64,000 nt of DNA, from NCBI GenBank assembly GCA_900553855.1, contig USFG01000007.1:1-64000 (forward strand). Reading direction: 5' to 3'. This DNA is from an uncultured Mycoplasmatota bacterium (GTDB lineage: Bacteria; Bacillota_I; Bacilli_A; RF39; UBA660). Under the pieces are notes generated by a model. It saw only the letters and a list, made by a program, of their open reading frames with translations, had not been told where the DNA came from and did not search any database. The stretch's first letter is position 1; every line of letters starts with the position of its first letter. The position numbers and the translations under genes are program-made. This document shows, piece after piece, positions 33,658-44,114 of the stretch.

Positions 33658-36600
33658 ATGATACTTAGAAAAGAAATTGATAGTTATAAATTACATTTAG
33701 AAGAGATTAAAAAATACGCTAATGAACATGATTTACTTAAGGGAAAATATTTTGCTAGATATTATATTAATGAAGGTAAAATATATAATAATGTTGTAAA
33801 TGGAGAAACAATTAAATTTTATGAATTTAGTTTAAGGGATTATTCTTTTAATTTTAAAACTTTTAATGTTTCATTTGGAATTAAAAATAATCATATAGAT
33901 AGTTGTTCATGTGATTGTGATTTATTTAAACAAAATAAAAGTTGTTATCATATAGGAACTGTTTACTATAATTATGCTAATTATTTATTTGATGACAAGT
34001 ATGATGATAGTTTGTTATATAAAGATTTTTTAAATAGATATAAAAGTGATGATACTGATAAAAAGGTTGTAAAAAAAGAAGTATTTGTTGAACCTACTTT
34101 TAATTTACAATGTCATTCTTATGAAGGTTATAAAAGATATAATACTGAATTTAAAGTGTTTATTGGAATGAATAAAATGTATAGTTTGCTTAATCATTCT
34201 AATGGTTTTTATCAAGTATATGATAATCAAGATGGCGAATTTCAATTTGGTAAAGAATTTACTTATAATCCGAAATTAAATTTCTTTTCTAAACAATCTG
34301 ATAGATTAATTAAAGAGATTAAAACATATATTCTTAATTGTAATAATATTGGACCTTCTAGGGCTTTAAAGAGAATGCTAGATTTCTTAGATTCTAATAA
34401 GATTAAGTTTAAAGTTAGTGATCATGTTATTGAAAGTATTATTGATGGTAGTCCATTAAATTCATATATTCTTAAGGAAAATGATAATTATGTTATTAAG
34501 TTTGATTATGATAGAATTTATCCATTAACTGATGATTATGAATATGTTTATTATAATGGGGATGTGTATCATTTAAGTTTACAGGAAAGAAATGTATTAG
34601 AAGATATTGTTGATAATGAACTTGAAGAAATTAAAGTTGACAAAAATGAACTAAATGTATTTTCAAATGGATTACTTAAAATTATTAAAAATAATGTAAT
34701 TGTTGATGAGAGTGCAAGTGAAGATATAAAGATTAATAGTTTAAGTGAAACTGAATTATATTTTGATATTGCTAAAGATGCTATAAAAGCTAAGGTTATA
34801 TTTGACTATAAAAATGATAAGGTTGGATATTTTGATAAGAATGAAGCTGTTGTTAGGGATGTAGATAAAGAAAATGAGGTTATTGCTAAACTTACTAGTT
34901 ATGGATTTGTAGTCGATAAAAAAAGTATTTCTATGAATGATGTTAATGATGAAGTTGAATTTATTGAAAATGGTTTAGAAGAACTTGCTAATGATTATAA
35001 AATCTTTACTACTGAAAAGTTTAATAATATTAAAATTAGAAAGAAAACTAATGTATCTTCTTCTTTTGGTATTGGATCTGATAATATATTTAAGTATGAT
35101 TTTAGTTTAGATAATATTAATAGTGATGAACTTGTTAATATATTTAAAAATATGAAAGCTAAGAAGAAGTATTTTAGACTTAAAAATGGTGATATTCTTA
35201 ATTTAGAAGACGATAATTTAAAAGAACTTGAAGATTTAACTGAAGAGATGAATTTTACTGATGAAGAGATTATTAATGGTAGAGGTGCTATTCAAAAATA
35301 TAGAGCGATATATTTAGATAGTTTAAGACAAAATAAGTTTAAAAATGTTAATACGAATAATTTGTTTGATGATTTTATTAAGAATTTCTATGAGTTCAAA
35401 GATGCAAAGTTGTCTATTAGTGAAGATGAGTTAAAGGTTTTAAGAGATTATCAAGTTACTGGTGTTAAGTGGCTTTACAATATTCATAAGACTGGATTCG
35501 GTGGAATTCTTGCTGATGAAATGGGACTTGGTAAAACAATTCAAACTATTTATTATATTAAACAAATTTTATTAGAAGATAGAAATGCGAAGTTTTTAAT
35601 TGTTGTACCTACTAGTTTAGTTTATAATTGGAAACATGAATTTGAGATGTATGGAAAAAATATTCCGGTTTCAATTGTTTCAGGAACTAAGAACTTGAGA
35701 AAAAAATTAATTGAAGAAAATAAAAATGTATTTATAACATCTTATGGTCAATTAAGAGAAGATGAAGATTTATATAAAGATAAGAGTTATCATACAATGT
35801 TTATAGATGAAGCACAAAGCATTAAAAATTATGTAGCTAGTATTACAAAGGTTGTTAAAGGAATTAAGGCAGGTACTAAGTTTGCGCTTACTGGTACTCC
35901 ACTTGAAAATAGTCCTTTAGAATTATGGAGTATTTTTGACTATATTATGCCTGGATATTTATCAACTGCGGAAAAATTTAGAGCAAAATATCGTATTACT
36001 GATTTTGATGATAATGCGAATATGCTTTTAGATAATTTAAATAAACAAATTAGACCATTTATTTTAAGAAGAAAGAAAATGGATGTTACTAAAGATTTAC
36101 CAGATAAGATGGAAAATAATATTTTTGTTGAACTTACTGACGAGCAAAAGAAAATATATGTTGCTGAACTTGAAAAGGTAAAAAAAGAAATAGATGATAT
36201 ATTAAAGCAAGGCGGAGAGAAAAAGGCAGCATTCTTGATTTTGCCACTGCTTACTAAATTAAGACAAATTTGTATTGATCCTAAGATTGTTTATCCAGAA
36301 TATACTGGCGGATCTAATAAGATTGATAGTTTAATTTATGTTATTAAAGAAAATATTGCAAATGGGAATAAGATTTTAATGTTTACATCTTTCAAGGATG
36401 CAATGAATGATGTTATTGGACATTTAGAAAAAGAAGATATTCCTTATTATACAATTTCTGGTGAAGTTTCAAGTAAAGAAAGAATGCGTAGGGTTGATGA
36501 ATTTAATGAAAGAAAAGATACTGCTGTATTCTTAATAATGCTTAAAGCCGGTGGGACAGGACTTAACCTTGCTAGCGCATCAACTGTTATTCATTTAGAT

Positions 36601-36849
36601 TTATGGTGGAATCCGCAAGCTGAAAATCAGGCTACTGATAGAGCTCATAGGATTGGTCAAACTAAGACTGTTGAGGTTATTCATATTGTTGCTAAAGGAA
36701 CAATTGAAGAAAAGATTTTAGAATTACAAAAGAAAAAACTTAAATTAAGTGAAAAATTAATTGATGGCGAAATTAGAGATAAGGATATTTTATCTAGTTT
36801 ATCAGAAAAAGATATTAGAGAATTATTGTCAAACGAAAACAAGGATTAA
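33658..36849 (+). CDS. SNF2-family helicase with SWIM zinc finger
   Basis: About 1063 residues from ATG 33658, chosen because AAAGGAG lies 6 nt upstream. An N-terminal SWIM finger (CSCDCDLF...SCYHIG, about 76-98) is followed by a bacterial SNF2-associated region (to about 600), the DExx ATPase core (ILADEMGLGKTIQTIYY, Walker B FIDEAQSIKN, TGTPLENS) and the helicase C domain (AGGTGLNLASAST, DRAHRIGQ). It is a DNA translocase that may remodel protein-DNA or RNA-polymerase complexes. It is monocistronic and followed by a terminator and cassette B. Confidence 0.95.
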   Translation: MILRKEIDSYKLHLEEIKKYANEHDLLKGKYFARYYINEGKIYNNVVNGETIKFYEFSLRDYSFNFKTFNVSFGIKNNHIDSCSCDCDLFKQNKSCYHIGTVYYNYANYLFDDKYDDSLLYKDFLNRYKSDDTDKKVVKKEVFVEPTFNLQCHSYEGYKRYNTEFKVFIGMNKMYSLLNHSNGFYQVYDNQDGEFQFGKEFTYNPKLNFFSKQSDRLIKEIKTYILNCNNIGPSRALKRMLDFLDSNKIKFKVSDHVIESIIDGSPLNSYILKENDNYVIKFDYDRIYPLTDDYEYVYYNGDVYHLSLQERNVLEDIVDNELEEIKVDKNELNVFSNGLLKIIKNNVIVDESASEDIKINSLSETELYFDIAKDAIKAKVIFDYKNDKVGYFDKNEAVVRDVDKENEVIAKLTSYGFVVDKKSISMNDVNDEVEFIENGLEELANDYKIFTTEKFNNIKIRKKTNVSSSFGIGSDNIFKYDFSLDNINSDELVNIFKNMKAKKKYFRLKNGDILNLEDDNLKELEDLTEEMNFTDEEIINGRGAIQKYRAIYLDSLRQNKFKNVNTNNLFDDFIKNFYEFKDAKLSISEDELKVLRDYQVTGVKWLYNIHKTGFGGILADEMGLGKTIQTIYYIKQILLEDRNAKFLIVVPTSLVYNWKHEFEMYGKNIPVSIVSGTKNLRKKLIEENKNVFITSYGQLREDEDLYKDKSYHTMFIDEAQSIKNYVASITKVVKGIKAGTKFALTGTPLENSPLELWSIFDYIMPGYLSTAEKFRAKYRITDFDDNANMLLDNLNKQIRPFILRRKKMDVTKDLPDKMENNIFVELTDEQKKIYVAELEKVKKEIDDILKQGGEKKAAFLILPLLTKLRQICIDPKIVYPEYTGGSNKIDSLIYVIKENIANGNKILMFTSFKDAMNDVIGHLEKEDIPYYTISGEVSSKERMRRVDEFNERKDTAVFLIMLKAGGTGLNLASASTVIHLDLWWNPQAENQATDRAHRIGQTKTVEVIHIVAKGTIEEKILELQKKKLKLSEKLIDGEIRDKDILSSLSEKDIRELLSNENKD

Positions 36850-36861
36850 GCCTTGTTTTTT
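36838..36861 (+). terminator. Terminator overlapping the SNF2 stop codon
   Basis: AACAAGG (36838-36844), 6-nt loop holding the TAA stop, CCTTGTT (36851-36857), then TTTTTT. Confidence 0.85.
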
Positions 36862-36898
36862 CATTATAAATATTATATGAATTTTCGTAGTATTTTAC

Positions 36899-36927
36899 TT
36901 GCTTATGATTTAGTTATTTGTTATTCT
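36899..36927 (+). promoter_or_regulatory. Sense promoter of toxin-like cassette B
   Basis: -35 TTGCTT (36899-36904), 17-bp spacer, -10 TATTCT (36922-36927), followed by the same ATTACT-AAGGAACATTT start region as cassette A. Confidence 0.7.
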
Positions 36928-36936
36928 ATTACTTAA

Positions 36937-37177
36937 GGAACATTTAATTGTTTAGGTGATTACCTCTACTCTAGTAATAGAAAGAGGCGGTTAATGTGAA
37001 TAAAAGATTATTATATTTTATAATATTTAATTTATTTATAATTATTTTTATTTTACTTTTTATCATTATTAAAATGATTGTGTTAAATTAAAAACACCAT
37101 AAACACAGGAGGTTTTGGTGATTTTAAATATTCATTTAGGTAATCACTTAACATTCCAGATTAAGTGTTCCTTTTTT
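36937..37177 (+). other. Cassette B mRNA: long-range 5'-3' pairing and intrinsic terminator
   Basis: The 5' arm (36937-36965) is identical to cassette A over 29 nt. It pairs with AGGTAATCACTTAACA (37138-37153) and ATTAAGTGTTCC (37160-37171), with a 6-nt loop between, then T6. The SD is covered by a different local stem, CCTCT (36963-36967) with AGAGG (36983-36987). The arms are retained while the sequence between the ORF and 3' arm has diverged, so the pairing appears selected. Confidence 0.75.
36996..37091 (+). CDS. 31-residue hydrophobic peptide, candidate type I toxin (copy B)
   Basis: GTG at 36996 with GAGGCGG 5-6 nt upstream; stop TAA at 37089-37091. It starts (M)NKRLLYFIIFNLF and ends IIKMIVLN, with the same single membrane helix as copy A. 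The GTG start and weaker SD suggest lower translation than copy A. The 231-nt plus frame starting with TTG at 37115 overlaps the antisense terminator, is not kept in copy A, and is not called as a gene. Confidence 0.73.
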   Translation: MNKRLLYFIIFNLFIIIFILLFIIIKMIVLN

Positions 37178-37200
37178 ATTTTATGTAAGCTTTTCTTACA
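37089..37200 (-). ncRNA. Predicted antisense RNA to the 3' UTR of cassette B
   Basis: Start near 37199 from the minus-strand promoter at 37206-37234. The 5' hairpin is ATGTAAG/CTTACAT (37183-37201), and the 3' terminator is CACCA-AAAC/GTTT-TGGTG (37095-37120) followed by T5. Length and layout match cassette A. Confidence 0.7.
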
Positions 37201-37205
37201 TATTC

Positions 37206-37234
37206 ATTTTAACAAATATTGGTATTTATTTCAA
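37206..37234 (-). promoter_or_regulatory. Antisense promoter of cassette B
   Basis: Minus-strand -35 TTGAAA (37229-37234), 17-bp spacer, -10 TAAAAT (37206-37211). The spacer sequence differs from cassette A while both hexamers and the spacing are kept. Confidence 0.75.
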
Positions 37235-37247
37235 GACTATAAAATTT

Positions 37248-38063
37248 TTAAAATTTCAAATTATCAACATTATTGGAATCGTTATATAAATCTTCAAATC
37301 GTCCTTTTTTCTTATTTTTTGCTAATATTATTATACCAATTATAATCATTATTATAGAAACTATTTGAGCAATTTTAAATCCTAATATTAATAATGCATC
37401 TGTTCTGCTTATTTCAATAAAGAATCTTATAATGCCATATCCAATTAAGTATAAAGCTGACATTGTACCCACTTTTCTAAATTTATATCTTCTTATAATT
37501 ATAAATATTATAAATAAAGTTAAGCAGGCAATTGATTCATATAAGAATGTTGGAGTGTAATATACTCCATCTATTTTCATATTGTCGATAATAAATTTAG
37601 GTATATGTAGGCTTTTTAAATGTTCGTATGTTGTTGCTGCACCATGAGCTTCTTGATTAAAGAAGTTTCCCCATCTACCAATAGCTTGTCCTAATATTAA
37701 GGGAACACATATAACATCTAAATATCTTATTAATCTTGTTTTATATTTATTGCAATAAAATAGCATTGTTAATAATCCACCGATTAAACCACCATGAATT
37801 GCTAATCCGCCTTTCCAAACCATAAATATTTCTTCTGGATGAACTCCATAATATTCTAAATTAAATAAAACATAATATAATCTAGCACATATATATCCTA
37901 CTATTACAGCCCAAAAACACATATTAAAAATAAAATCATATTTTAAATTTAACCTTTGAGCTTCTTTTTTTACTAGAAATAATCCAATGAAGATAGCAAC
38001 TAACATTAATACTGAATACCATCTTATTTCAAAGGCACCAATGCTTACGATAACTGGACTCAT
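37248..38063 (-). CDS. lgt: Prolipoprotein diacylglyceryl transferase
   Basis: 271 residues, seven membrane helices. Signatures are IRWYSVLMLVAIFIG, ARLYYVLFN, GGLAIHGGLIGG (essential His region) and GRWGNFFNQEAHG (catalytic Arg and the Lgt signature). It attaches diacylglycerol to lipobox cysteines in the membrane. Its 3' end runs close to the cassette B antisense promoter (37206-37234). The upstream holin-like gene is 3 nt away, as in the Bacillus lgt region. Confidence 0.97.
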   Translation of the reverse strand: MSPVIVSIGAFEIRWYSVLMLVAIFIGLFLVKKEAQRLNLKYDFIFNMCFWAVIVGYICARLYYVLFNLEYYGVHPEEIFMVWKGGLAIHGGLIGGLLTMLFYCNKYKTRLIRYLDVICVPLILGQAIGRWGNFFNQEAHGAATTYEHLKSLHIPKFIIDNMKIDGVYYTPTFLYESIACLTLFIIFIIIRRYKFRKVGTMSALYLIGYGIIRFFIEISRTDALLILGFKIAQIVSIIMIIIGIIILAKNKKKGRFEDLYNDSNNVDNLKF

Positions 38064-38066
38064 ACT

Positions 38067-38471
38067 CTATTCTCCTATCACATTTTTGGTTATTAATTTA
38101 TCTAAAATTAAAGTTGTAAATGAGATGAATAATGCAATGAAAAAGGGTAATATCCATCCTTCAACAACAAATGCATCTCCCATTATTAAACTTGCTAATT
38201 TTAATATTATTACATTTATAAATGGATAAAATATTCCGGTAGTTATAACTGTTACGGGTAGAAATATTAATTTTAAAAATGGTTTTACTGTTGAACTTAA
38301 TAAACTAATTACTAATGAAGTTATAATTGCATAACCAAATGATTGTATATAAAATCCTTTAAATATTTTTGATGCTAATATTAACACAATTGAATTAATA
38401 ATTAAAGTTAATGTGTATTCTAATATTACATATTTAAAACTTTTATCTTTACTATAAATCATATTTATCAC
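38067..38471 (-). CDS. YvlD-like four-helix membrane protein (phage_holin_4_2 family)
   Basis: 134 residues with four hydrophobic segments (SIVLILASKIF, AIITSLVISLLSSTVKPFLKLIFLPV, INVIILKLASLIMG, ILPFFIALFISFTTLIL). The KPFLKLIFLPVTVITTGIF phrase is the family signature. It stands directly before lgt. The function is not established; a lysis role is not implied by the family name. Confidence 0.82.
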   Translation of the reverse strand: MINMIYSKDKSFKYVILEYTLTLIINSIVLILASKIFKGFYIQSFGYAIITSLVISLLSSTVKPFLKLIFLPVTVITTGIFYPFINVIILKLASLIMGDAFVVEGWILPFFIALFISFTTLILDKLITKNVIGE

Positions 38472-38498
38472 CTAGTTTTATTATATTACAAAAATAGC

Positions 38499-38530
38499 AA
38501 AAAAAAAATGGTTACAAGAACCATTTTAGA
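38499..38530 (-). terminator. Terminator after the permease gene
   Basis: On the minus strand AAAATGGTT-CTTGT-AACCATTTT followed by a T run. The stem overlaps the end of the permease coding sequence. Confidence 0.8.
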
Positions 38531-39923
38531 TAAATAGCATAATTAATACTAATACTACTAACATGATTAAAACAAATTTCCAAATGTATTTTAACCAATC
38601 TTTAAATTTGATATCACATAATGATAATCCCATCATAAGAATTGCTGATGATGGTGCAATCATTGATGCTAAACCAAATGTAGTTTGTAAAATAATTGCT
38701 ATTTGATTAACGTTGTCTGCAAATGATGATTTTAAGTATGCTCCAATTAAACTTACAGTATATTGATATTCAACAGTAAATAATGAAGTAAATAAACCAG
38801 AAATTGTAGTTAATACAACATTGAATTTATCACTTAAACTAATGAACCAATCTACGATAGTTGTAACAACTGGATACATAACAGTAAATTCTAGTACTAG
38901 ATAACATATTAATAAAAGTACTACTAATTTACCTGATTTCTTTAATCCTTCTCCGAAAGATTCTAAAAAATCATCAAGGCTTAATTTGTAAATCCATTTT
39001 AATAATAAAGCTGTTATTATCATTAATGCTTGAATTCCAAATATATCCCAGCTACCAAACGCTCTTACTTCTCCTAAGATATAAGCAAAAATTGTTGAAT
39101 CAAATAGTTTATATTCTTGAATGCTTTTTAATGCATTACTAAACCATTTAATTTCAAATACTTCTTCCCAAGGGAAATAAGCCATAATTGAGATAATTGC
39201 AAATATAATTAATAATGTGGCAACTGGCCAAATTGTTTTTTTCTTAGTTACGTTTGCAGGTTCAAATACATCTTCCATTGGTTCTGATTCTTTATTTTTT
39301 TGAGTTTTTCTTAGGTGTAAAATATTAAATACATTAAATAGAATAAATGCTAGTAAAAGAATAATTAGTTTTATATACCATAAAGTACTGTATTCAATTC
39401 CAAATTGTTGTACATTCATACCAACAATTTTTGTACTATACATTGATCCAATTGTACCAACTAATATTGATCCTACAGTTGTAGCAAATGTTGATATTTT
39501 ATCAAACTTCATTTCTTTCATTATTGACATAATGAATGGAACAACTGCTAATAATAAAATATATTCATTTGTTACGGCACTAATTGCTGTAAAGATAAAT
39601 GATACTAATAATGTAAATAGTATTTCTTTCTTTTTAAATATTTTGGCTAATTTAGTAATTAAAGCTTGATATCCACCAATTCTTGATAACACTTGATAGA
39701 ATCCACCAAGAACAAATATAAATGTTACTAATACAGTAAAGTAATACATTCCTAAAAGTCCATAAGTGAAAAAATCAAATATTCCAATACGAGTTATTTC
39801 ACCAATTTGCATTTCTGTACCAGAGAATGTTCCTTGAGGTATAATCCATGTTAATAAAACTGTTAATAATACCATAGCTCCTGATATTTTTACTAAATCA
39901 AATTTTTTTACTTCCTTTTTCAT
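38526..39923 (-). CDS. YfcC/DcuC-like ion-transporter superfamily permease
   Basis: About 465 residues from ATG 39923, chosen because AGGAGGAGG lies 6 nt upstream (longer frames start without a site). About 12 membrane segments. Two repeat-related regions contain FIFTAISAVTNEYILLLAVVPF and IIAPSSAIL-like ASMIAPSSAILMMGLS near the C-terminus, the usual placement of re-entrant hairpins in this superfamily. The substrate is unknown; amino acid/peptide or carboxylate import/export are known for relatives. Single gene with its own terminator. Confidence 0.78.
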   Translation of the reverse strand: MKKEVKKFDLVKISGAMVLLTVLLTWIIPQGTFSGTEMQIGEITRIGIFDFFTYGLLGMYYFTVLVTFIFVLGGFYQVLSRIGGYQALITKLAKIFKKKEILFTLLVSFIFTAISAVTNEYILLLAVVPFIMSIMKEMKFDKISTFATTVGSILVGTIGSMYSTKIVGMNVQQFGIEYSTLWYIKLIILLLAFILFNVFNILHLRKTQKNKESEPMEDVFEPANVTKKKTIWPVATLLIIFAIISIMAYFPWEEVFEIKWFSNALKSIQEYKLFDSTIFAYILGEVRAFGSWDIFGIQALMIITALLLKWIYKLSLDDFLESFGEGLKKSGKLVVLLLICYLVLEFTVMYPVVTTIVDWFISLSDKFNVVLTTISGLFTSLFTVEYQYTVSLIGAYLKSSFADNVNQIAIILQTTFGLASMIAPSSAILMMGLSLCDIKFKDWLKYIWKFVLIMLVVLVLIMLFI

Positions 39924-40022
39924 TTTTAACCTCCTCCTAACAATAATTATACCATGATTGCAAGGAATATAAATGTTTTTTTGCAATTTTCTATTATTTT
40001 AATGGGAAATTTTGGGTATTTA

Positions 40023-40052
40023 AAAGGAACAAACATTATAATTTGTTCCTTT
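40023..40052. terminator. Terminator after lysS
   Basis: Perfect 11-bp stem AAAGGAACAAA (40023-40033) / TTTGTTCCTTT (40042-40052), with a short T stretch on the minus strand. Confidence 0.75.
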
Positions 40053-40057
40053 ATTAA

Positions 40058-41560
<1,503 letters not shown>

Positions 41561-41638
41561 TCACTTCTTTCTTCCATAGTATACTTAAAAAGTAATAAAA
41601 ATGCAATAAAAGAATAATCTTACTTTAGGAGGAATGTT

Positions 41639-41989
41639 ATGAATGGGACTTATTACCCCAGTGCAAAATATCCAAATGATTATAATTTAAATACGGCACC
41701 TATTGGAGGAGATGCAAGTGGGAATGTTCAAGATGAGCAAAGCTATATTGAAAATATATTAAGATTAAATAAAGGTAAAAGGGCTAAAGCATATTTTTCT
41801 TTTCCAGATTCTAATGAATGGCGTGATAAAGTTTTTGAAGGAATTATTGAGGAAGCTGGAAAAGATCACCTTGTTATGAGTGATCCTAAAACTGGTAAAT
41901 GGTCTTTAATTCTTCTTATTTATTTAAATTTTGTGGAATTTGATGAGAAGATAAATTATAGTCATGCTTATTCAGAGATAACTTTTTAG
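41639..41989 (+). CDS. gerQ: Spore coat protein GerQ
   Basis: 116 residues matching the GerQ core: YIENILRLNKGKRAKAYFSFPDSNEWRDKVFEGIIEEAGKDHLVMSDPKTGKW. The N-terminus (about 1-35) is variable and shorter than in Bacillus. In Bacillus GerQ holds the cortex-lytic enzyme CwlJ at the coat and is cross-linked by transglutaminase. AGGAGG precedes the ATG. It is divergent from lysS and presumably sporulation-controlled; no SigE/SigK consensus could be assigned with confidence. Confidence 0.9.
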   Translation: MNGTYYPSAKYPNDYNLNTAPIGGDASGNVQDEQSYIENILRLNKGKRAKAYFSFPDSNEWRDKVFEGIIEEAGKDHLVMSDPKTGKWSLILLIYLNFVEFDEKINYSHAYSEITF

Positions 41990-42001
41990 GTTATCTTTTC
42001 T
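41976..42001 (+). terminator. Terminator overlapping the gerQ stop
   Basis: AGATAAC (41976-41982) / GTTATCT (41990-41996) with the TAG stop in the loop, then TTTTCT. Confidence 0.8.
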
Positions 42002-42043
42002 ATTGAAAATTAGTGTCACTTTTGTCAGTGAATTTCCATGAGA

Positions 42044-42556
42044 TTATAAATAAGAATTTAAATTTTTTCTTTCATTTGATAGATTTGTAGATTGGCCATG
42101 TCCAGGATATATTTGTAAATCATTTTTAAACGATAATATTTTTTTAATACTTTCTTGCATTTCTTTATAGTTACCGCCAGGCAAGTCAGTTCTTCCGATT
42201 GTTCCTTCAAAAATAAAATCTCCACTAAATAATTTATTATCAAATAAAAATCCTACTAAATCTTCTTTGTGGCCAGGAAAATTAATTATTCTAAAATTAA
42301 ATTTTTCGATATTTACTTCTTTATTAATACTTTTATAATCATAGATAGGAACATTTTTATAATCCAATATATCTTGAAGTGCACCTATATGATCAAAATG
42401 ATAATGAGTTATTAATATTCCTAATAAATTACCTTTTATTTCATTTAATATTTTTATATATTCATCTCCAGGATCTATTATTAAGTAATTATTATCTATA
42501 TTTAATATATAACAATTTTCTTCTAATGGTCCTACTACTATTCTTTTTACTTTCAT
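42044..42556 (-). CDS. Metallo-beta-lactamase-fold hydrolase (YqgX/glyoxalase II-like)
   Basis: About 170 residues from ATG 42556 (AAAGGAAA 6-9 nt upstream); the longer frame to 42580 has no site. Motifs are the zinc-binding THYHFDHIGAL (HxHxDH, about 58-68), NFPGHKEDLVGF, FSGDFIFEGTIGRTDLPGG (Asp ligand) and the C-terminal YPGHGQST. It is the short YqgX form of the glyoxalase II-like group. It probably cleaves a thioester; the substrate is uncertain. Confidence 0.88.
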   Translation of the reverse strand: MKVKRIVVGPLEENCYILNIDNNYLIIDPGDEYIKILNEIKGNLLGILITHYHFDHIGALQDILDYKNVPIYDYKSINKEVNIEKFNFRIINFPGHKEDLVGFLFDNKLFSGDFIFEGTIGRTDLPGGNYKEMQESIKKILSFKNDLQIYPGHGQSTNLSNERKNLNSYL

Positions 42557-42664
42557 TTGTAATTTCCTTTCTACATACAATATACTATATTATTTATATT
42601 ATTTCATTTAATTATATTTTATTTTTTTAATGTTTTAGAGTATAATTTAAGGTAGGTGATTATT

Positions 42665-43210
42665 GTGAATATAGTTAGTTTAATATTACTTTTAATAATT
42701 ATTGGAGGAATATGCGGAATTGTTTATATAATTGTTTATAATAATTTACAGGCATATACTTTAAAGATTAATGAAGCTGAAGGTTTAATTGATGAATTGT
42801 TAAGAAAAAAATATGATGATATTTTAATGATGAAAGATATTATCATTGAAGAAACTGATGTTCCAGAGAAGTCTTTTGATGAAGTTGTTAAACTTAAAAA
42901 GCAAAATTTATCTAGTTTTGATTTAGAAAGAAAATTAACTGAATATAATAATTTAATAATTAAAATAAATGATGATTATGATAATTTACTTGGTAATATA
43001 AGATTTAATAATTATTTTAATGAGCTAAATGAAATAAATCAAAAGTTAGAAGCTGCTAAAAGTTTTTATAATAAATATACAAGTATATTAAACAAATACA
43101 CTAAAAAGTTTCCATCTAATGTGATTGCTTATAGTCATAATATTAAGACAAGAGCATTTTTTGATGGAAAAGATATGTTTGATGAGGATTTAAAGGATTT
43201 TAAATTATAG
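42665..43210 (+). CDS. lemA: LemA-family protein
   Basis: About 181 residues from GTG 42665 with AAGGTAGGTG 6 nt upstream (GTG 42656 is possible). The N-terminal membrane helix (IVSLILLLIIIGGICGIVYII) is followed by a four-helix bundle of long charged helices; NEINQKLEAAKSFYNKYTSILN matches the LemA helix with conserved FYN. The topology is N-outside with the helical domain on one face of the membrane. The role is not established. Single gene with its own terminator. Confidence 0.8.
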   Translation: MNIVSLILLLIIIGGICGIVYIIVYNNLQAYTLKINEAEGLIDELLRKKYDDILMMKDIIIEETDVPEKSFDEVVKLKKQNLSSFDLERKLTEYNNLIIKINDDYDNLLGNIRFNNYFNELNEINQKLEAAKSFYNKYTSILNKYTKKFPSNVIAYSHNIKTRAFFDGKDMFDEDLKDFKL

Positions 43211-43213
43211 AAT

Positions 43214-43243
43214 AAAAATGAAGATTTTTGATCTTCATTTTTT
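43214..43243. terminator. Bidirectional terminator between lemA and Nudix 2
   Basis: AAAAATGAAGAT (43214-43225), short loop, ATCTTCATTTTTT (43231-43243). T tracts lie on both sides. Confidence 0.85.
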
Positions 43244-43667
43244 AGTACAACAAATTATTTTCTTTAGCCCAAGGAATAAAATGTTCAGTTATGGCAGACG
43301 ATAAATCGCTTTCGTCATCTTTTAAGCCATGCCATTTATAATCCATTATTTCTTCATTAGGTACTAGTTCTACGTCAATTGGTTTAGATGATATCATCAT
43401 GTGCATTTCAATTGTAAGATTTGGATCTGATAAGGCTGGCTCTCTAAAGCAAAGAATCTCTTTTAAATCTTTTTCTTCAATAGTAAATCCGTTAGCTATT
43501 TCTTCAATGCATTCTCTAACGGCTGCTTCTTTAAATGTTTCTCCTTTTTCAACTCCACCACCTACTAGAGTGTATTTTCCTTTTTTTGCACTTCTTTGTG
43601 ACATACTTACTAATACTTTTCCGTCTTTAATAAATACGGTTGATACAACATATATTAAATCTTCCAT
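43242..43667 (-). CDS. Nudix hydrolase
   Basis: 141 residues with Nudix box GGGVEKGETFKEAAVRECIEEIANGF (GX5EX7REUxEE). The MSQRSAKKGKYTLVGG lead-in suggests an MutT-like nucleotide substrate, but this cannot be fixed from sequence. It is unrelated in detail to the 577-1044 Nudix protein. It lies 12 nt downstream of rlmH, end of the operon dnaB-M23-MBL-rlmH. Confidence 0.88.
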   Translation of the reverse strand: MEDLIYVVSTVFIKDGKVLVSMSQRSAKKGKYTLVGGGVEKGETFKEAAVRECIEEIANGFTIEEKDLKEILCFREPALSDPNLTIEMHMMISSKPIDVELVPNEEIMDYKWHGLKDDESDLSSAITEHFIPWAKENNLLY

Positions 43668-43679
43668 TAATACTCCTTT

Positions 43680-44114
43680 TTATTTATGATATGTTTCATT
43701 ATTTATTATTTTAAATGAACGATAAATTTGTTCTAAAAGAATTCCTCTAAACAAACCATGAGGGAATGTTAAATCACTAAATGATATTTTGTAATCTACT
43801 TTTTCTAAAACTTTATCTGCTATACCACTTGATGCTCCTATTATAAAATCGATGTTGCCATAGTTCATTAAAGTTTTATCTATAAATTTTGATAATTCTA
43901 GTGATGTGTATTTTTTACCATCTAATGTTAAGGCTACTTTAAATGATTTATCTTTTAGTTTTGTTAAAATTCTATCTCCTTCTTCATTTTTATTTGAATC
44001 GATTAATTCAACTATTTCTAATTTATGATATTTATTTATTCTAGTTTGATAATCATTTATTAAATCAAGAAGGTATTTTTCTTTAATTTTTCCAACGCAT
44101 ATTATTCTTATCAT
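43680..44114 (-). CDS. rlmH: 23S rRNA pseudouridine-1915 N3-methyltransferase
   Basis: 144 residues (usual about 159). The SPOUT knot motifs are LTLDGKKYTSLELSKFID, FIIGASSGIADKVLEK and SFSDLTFPHGLFRGILLEQIYRSFKI, the SAM site and the family C-terminus, ending in YHK. It overlaps the MBL gene by 4 nt. In Bacillus it lies near walJ, as here. Confidence 0.96.
   Translation of the reverse strand: MIRIICVGKIKEKYLLDLINDYQTRINKYHKLEIVELIDSNKNEEGDRILTKLKDKSFKVALTLDGKKYTSLELSKFIDKTLMNYGNIDFIIGASSGIADKVLEKVDYKISFSDLTFPHGLFRGILLEQIYRSFKIINNETYHK

Noticed and set aside
20057..37247. CRISPR array from repeated segments
   Set aside because: The two large repeats are single dispersed cassettes with an ORF and promoters; there are no regularly spaced short repeats.
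37115..37345. 76-codon plus-strand frame starting TTG after a GGAGG-like sequence in cassette B
   Set aside because: It overlaps the antisense terminator and lgt, and cassette A has a stop within a few codons.
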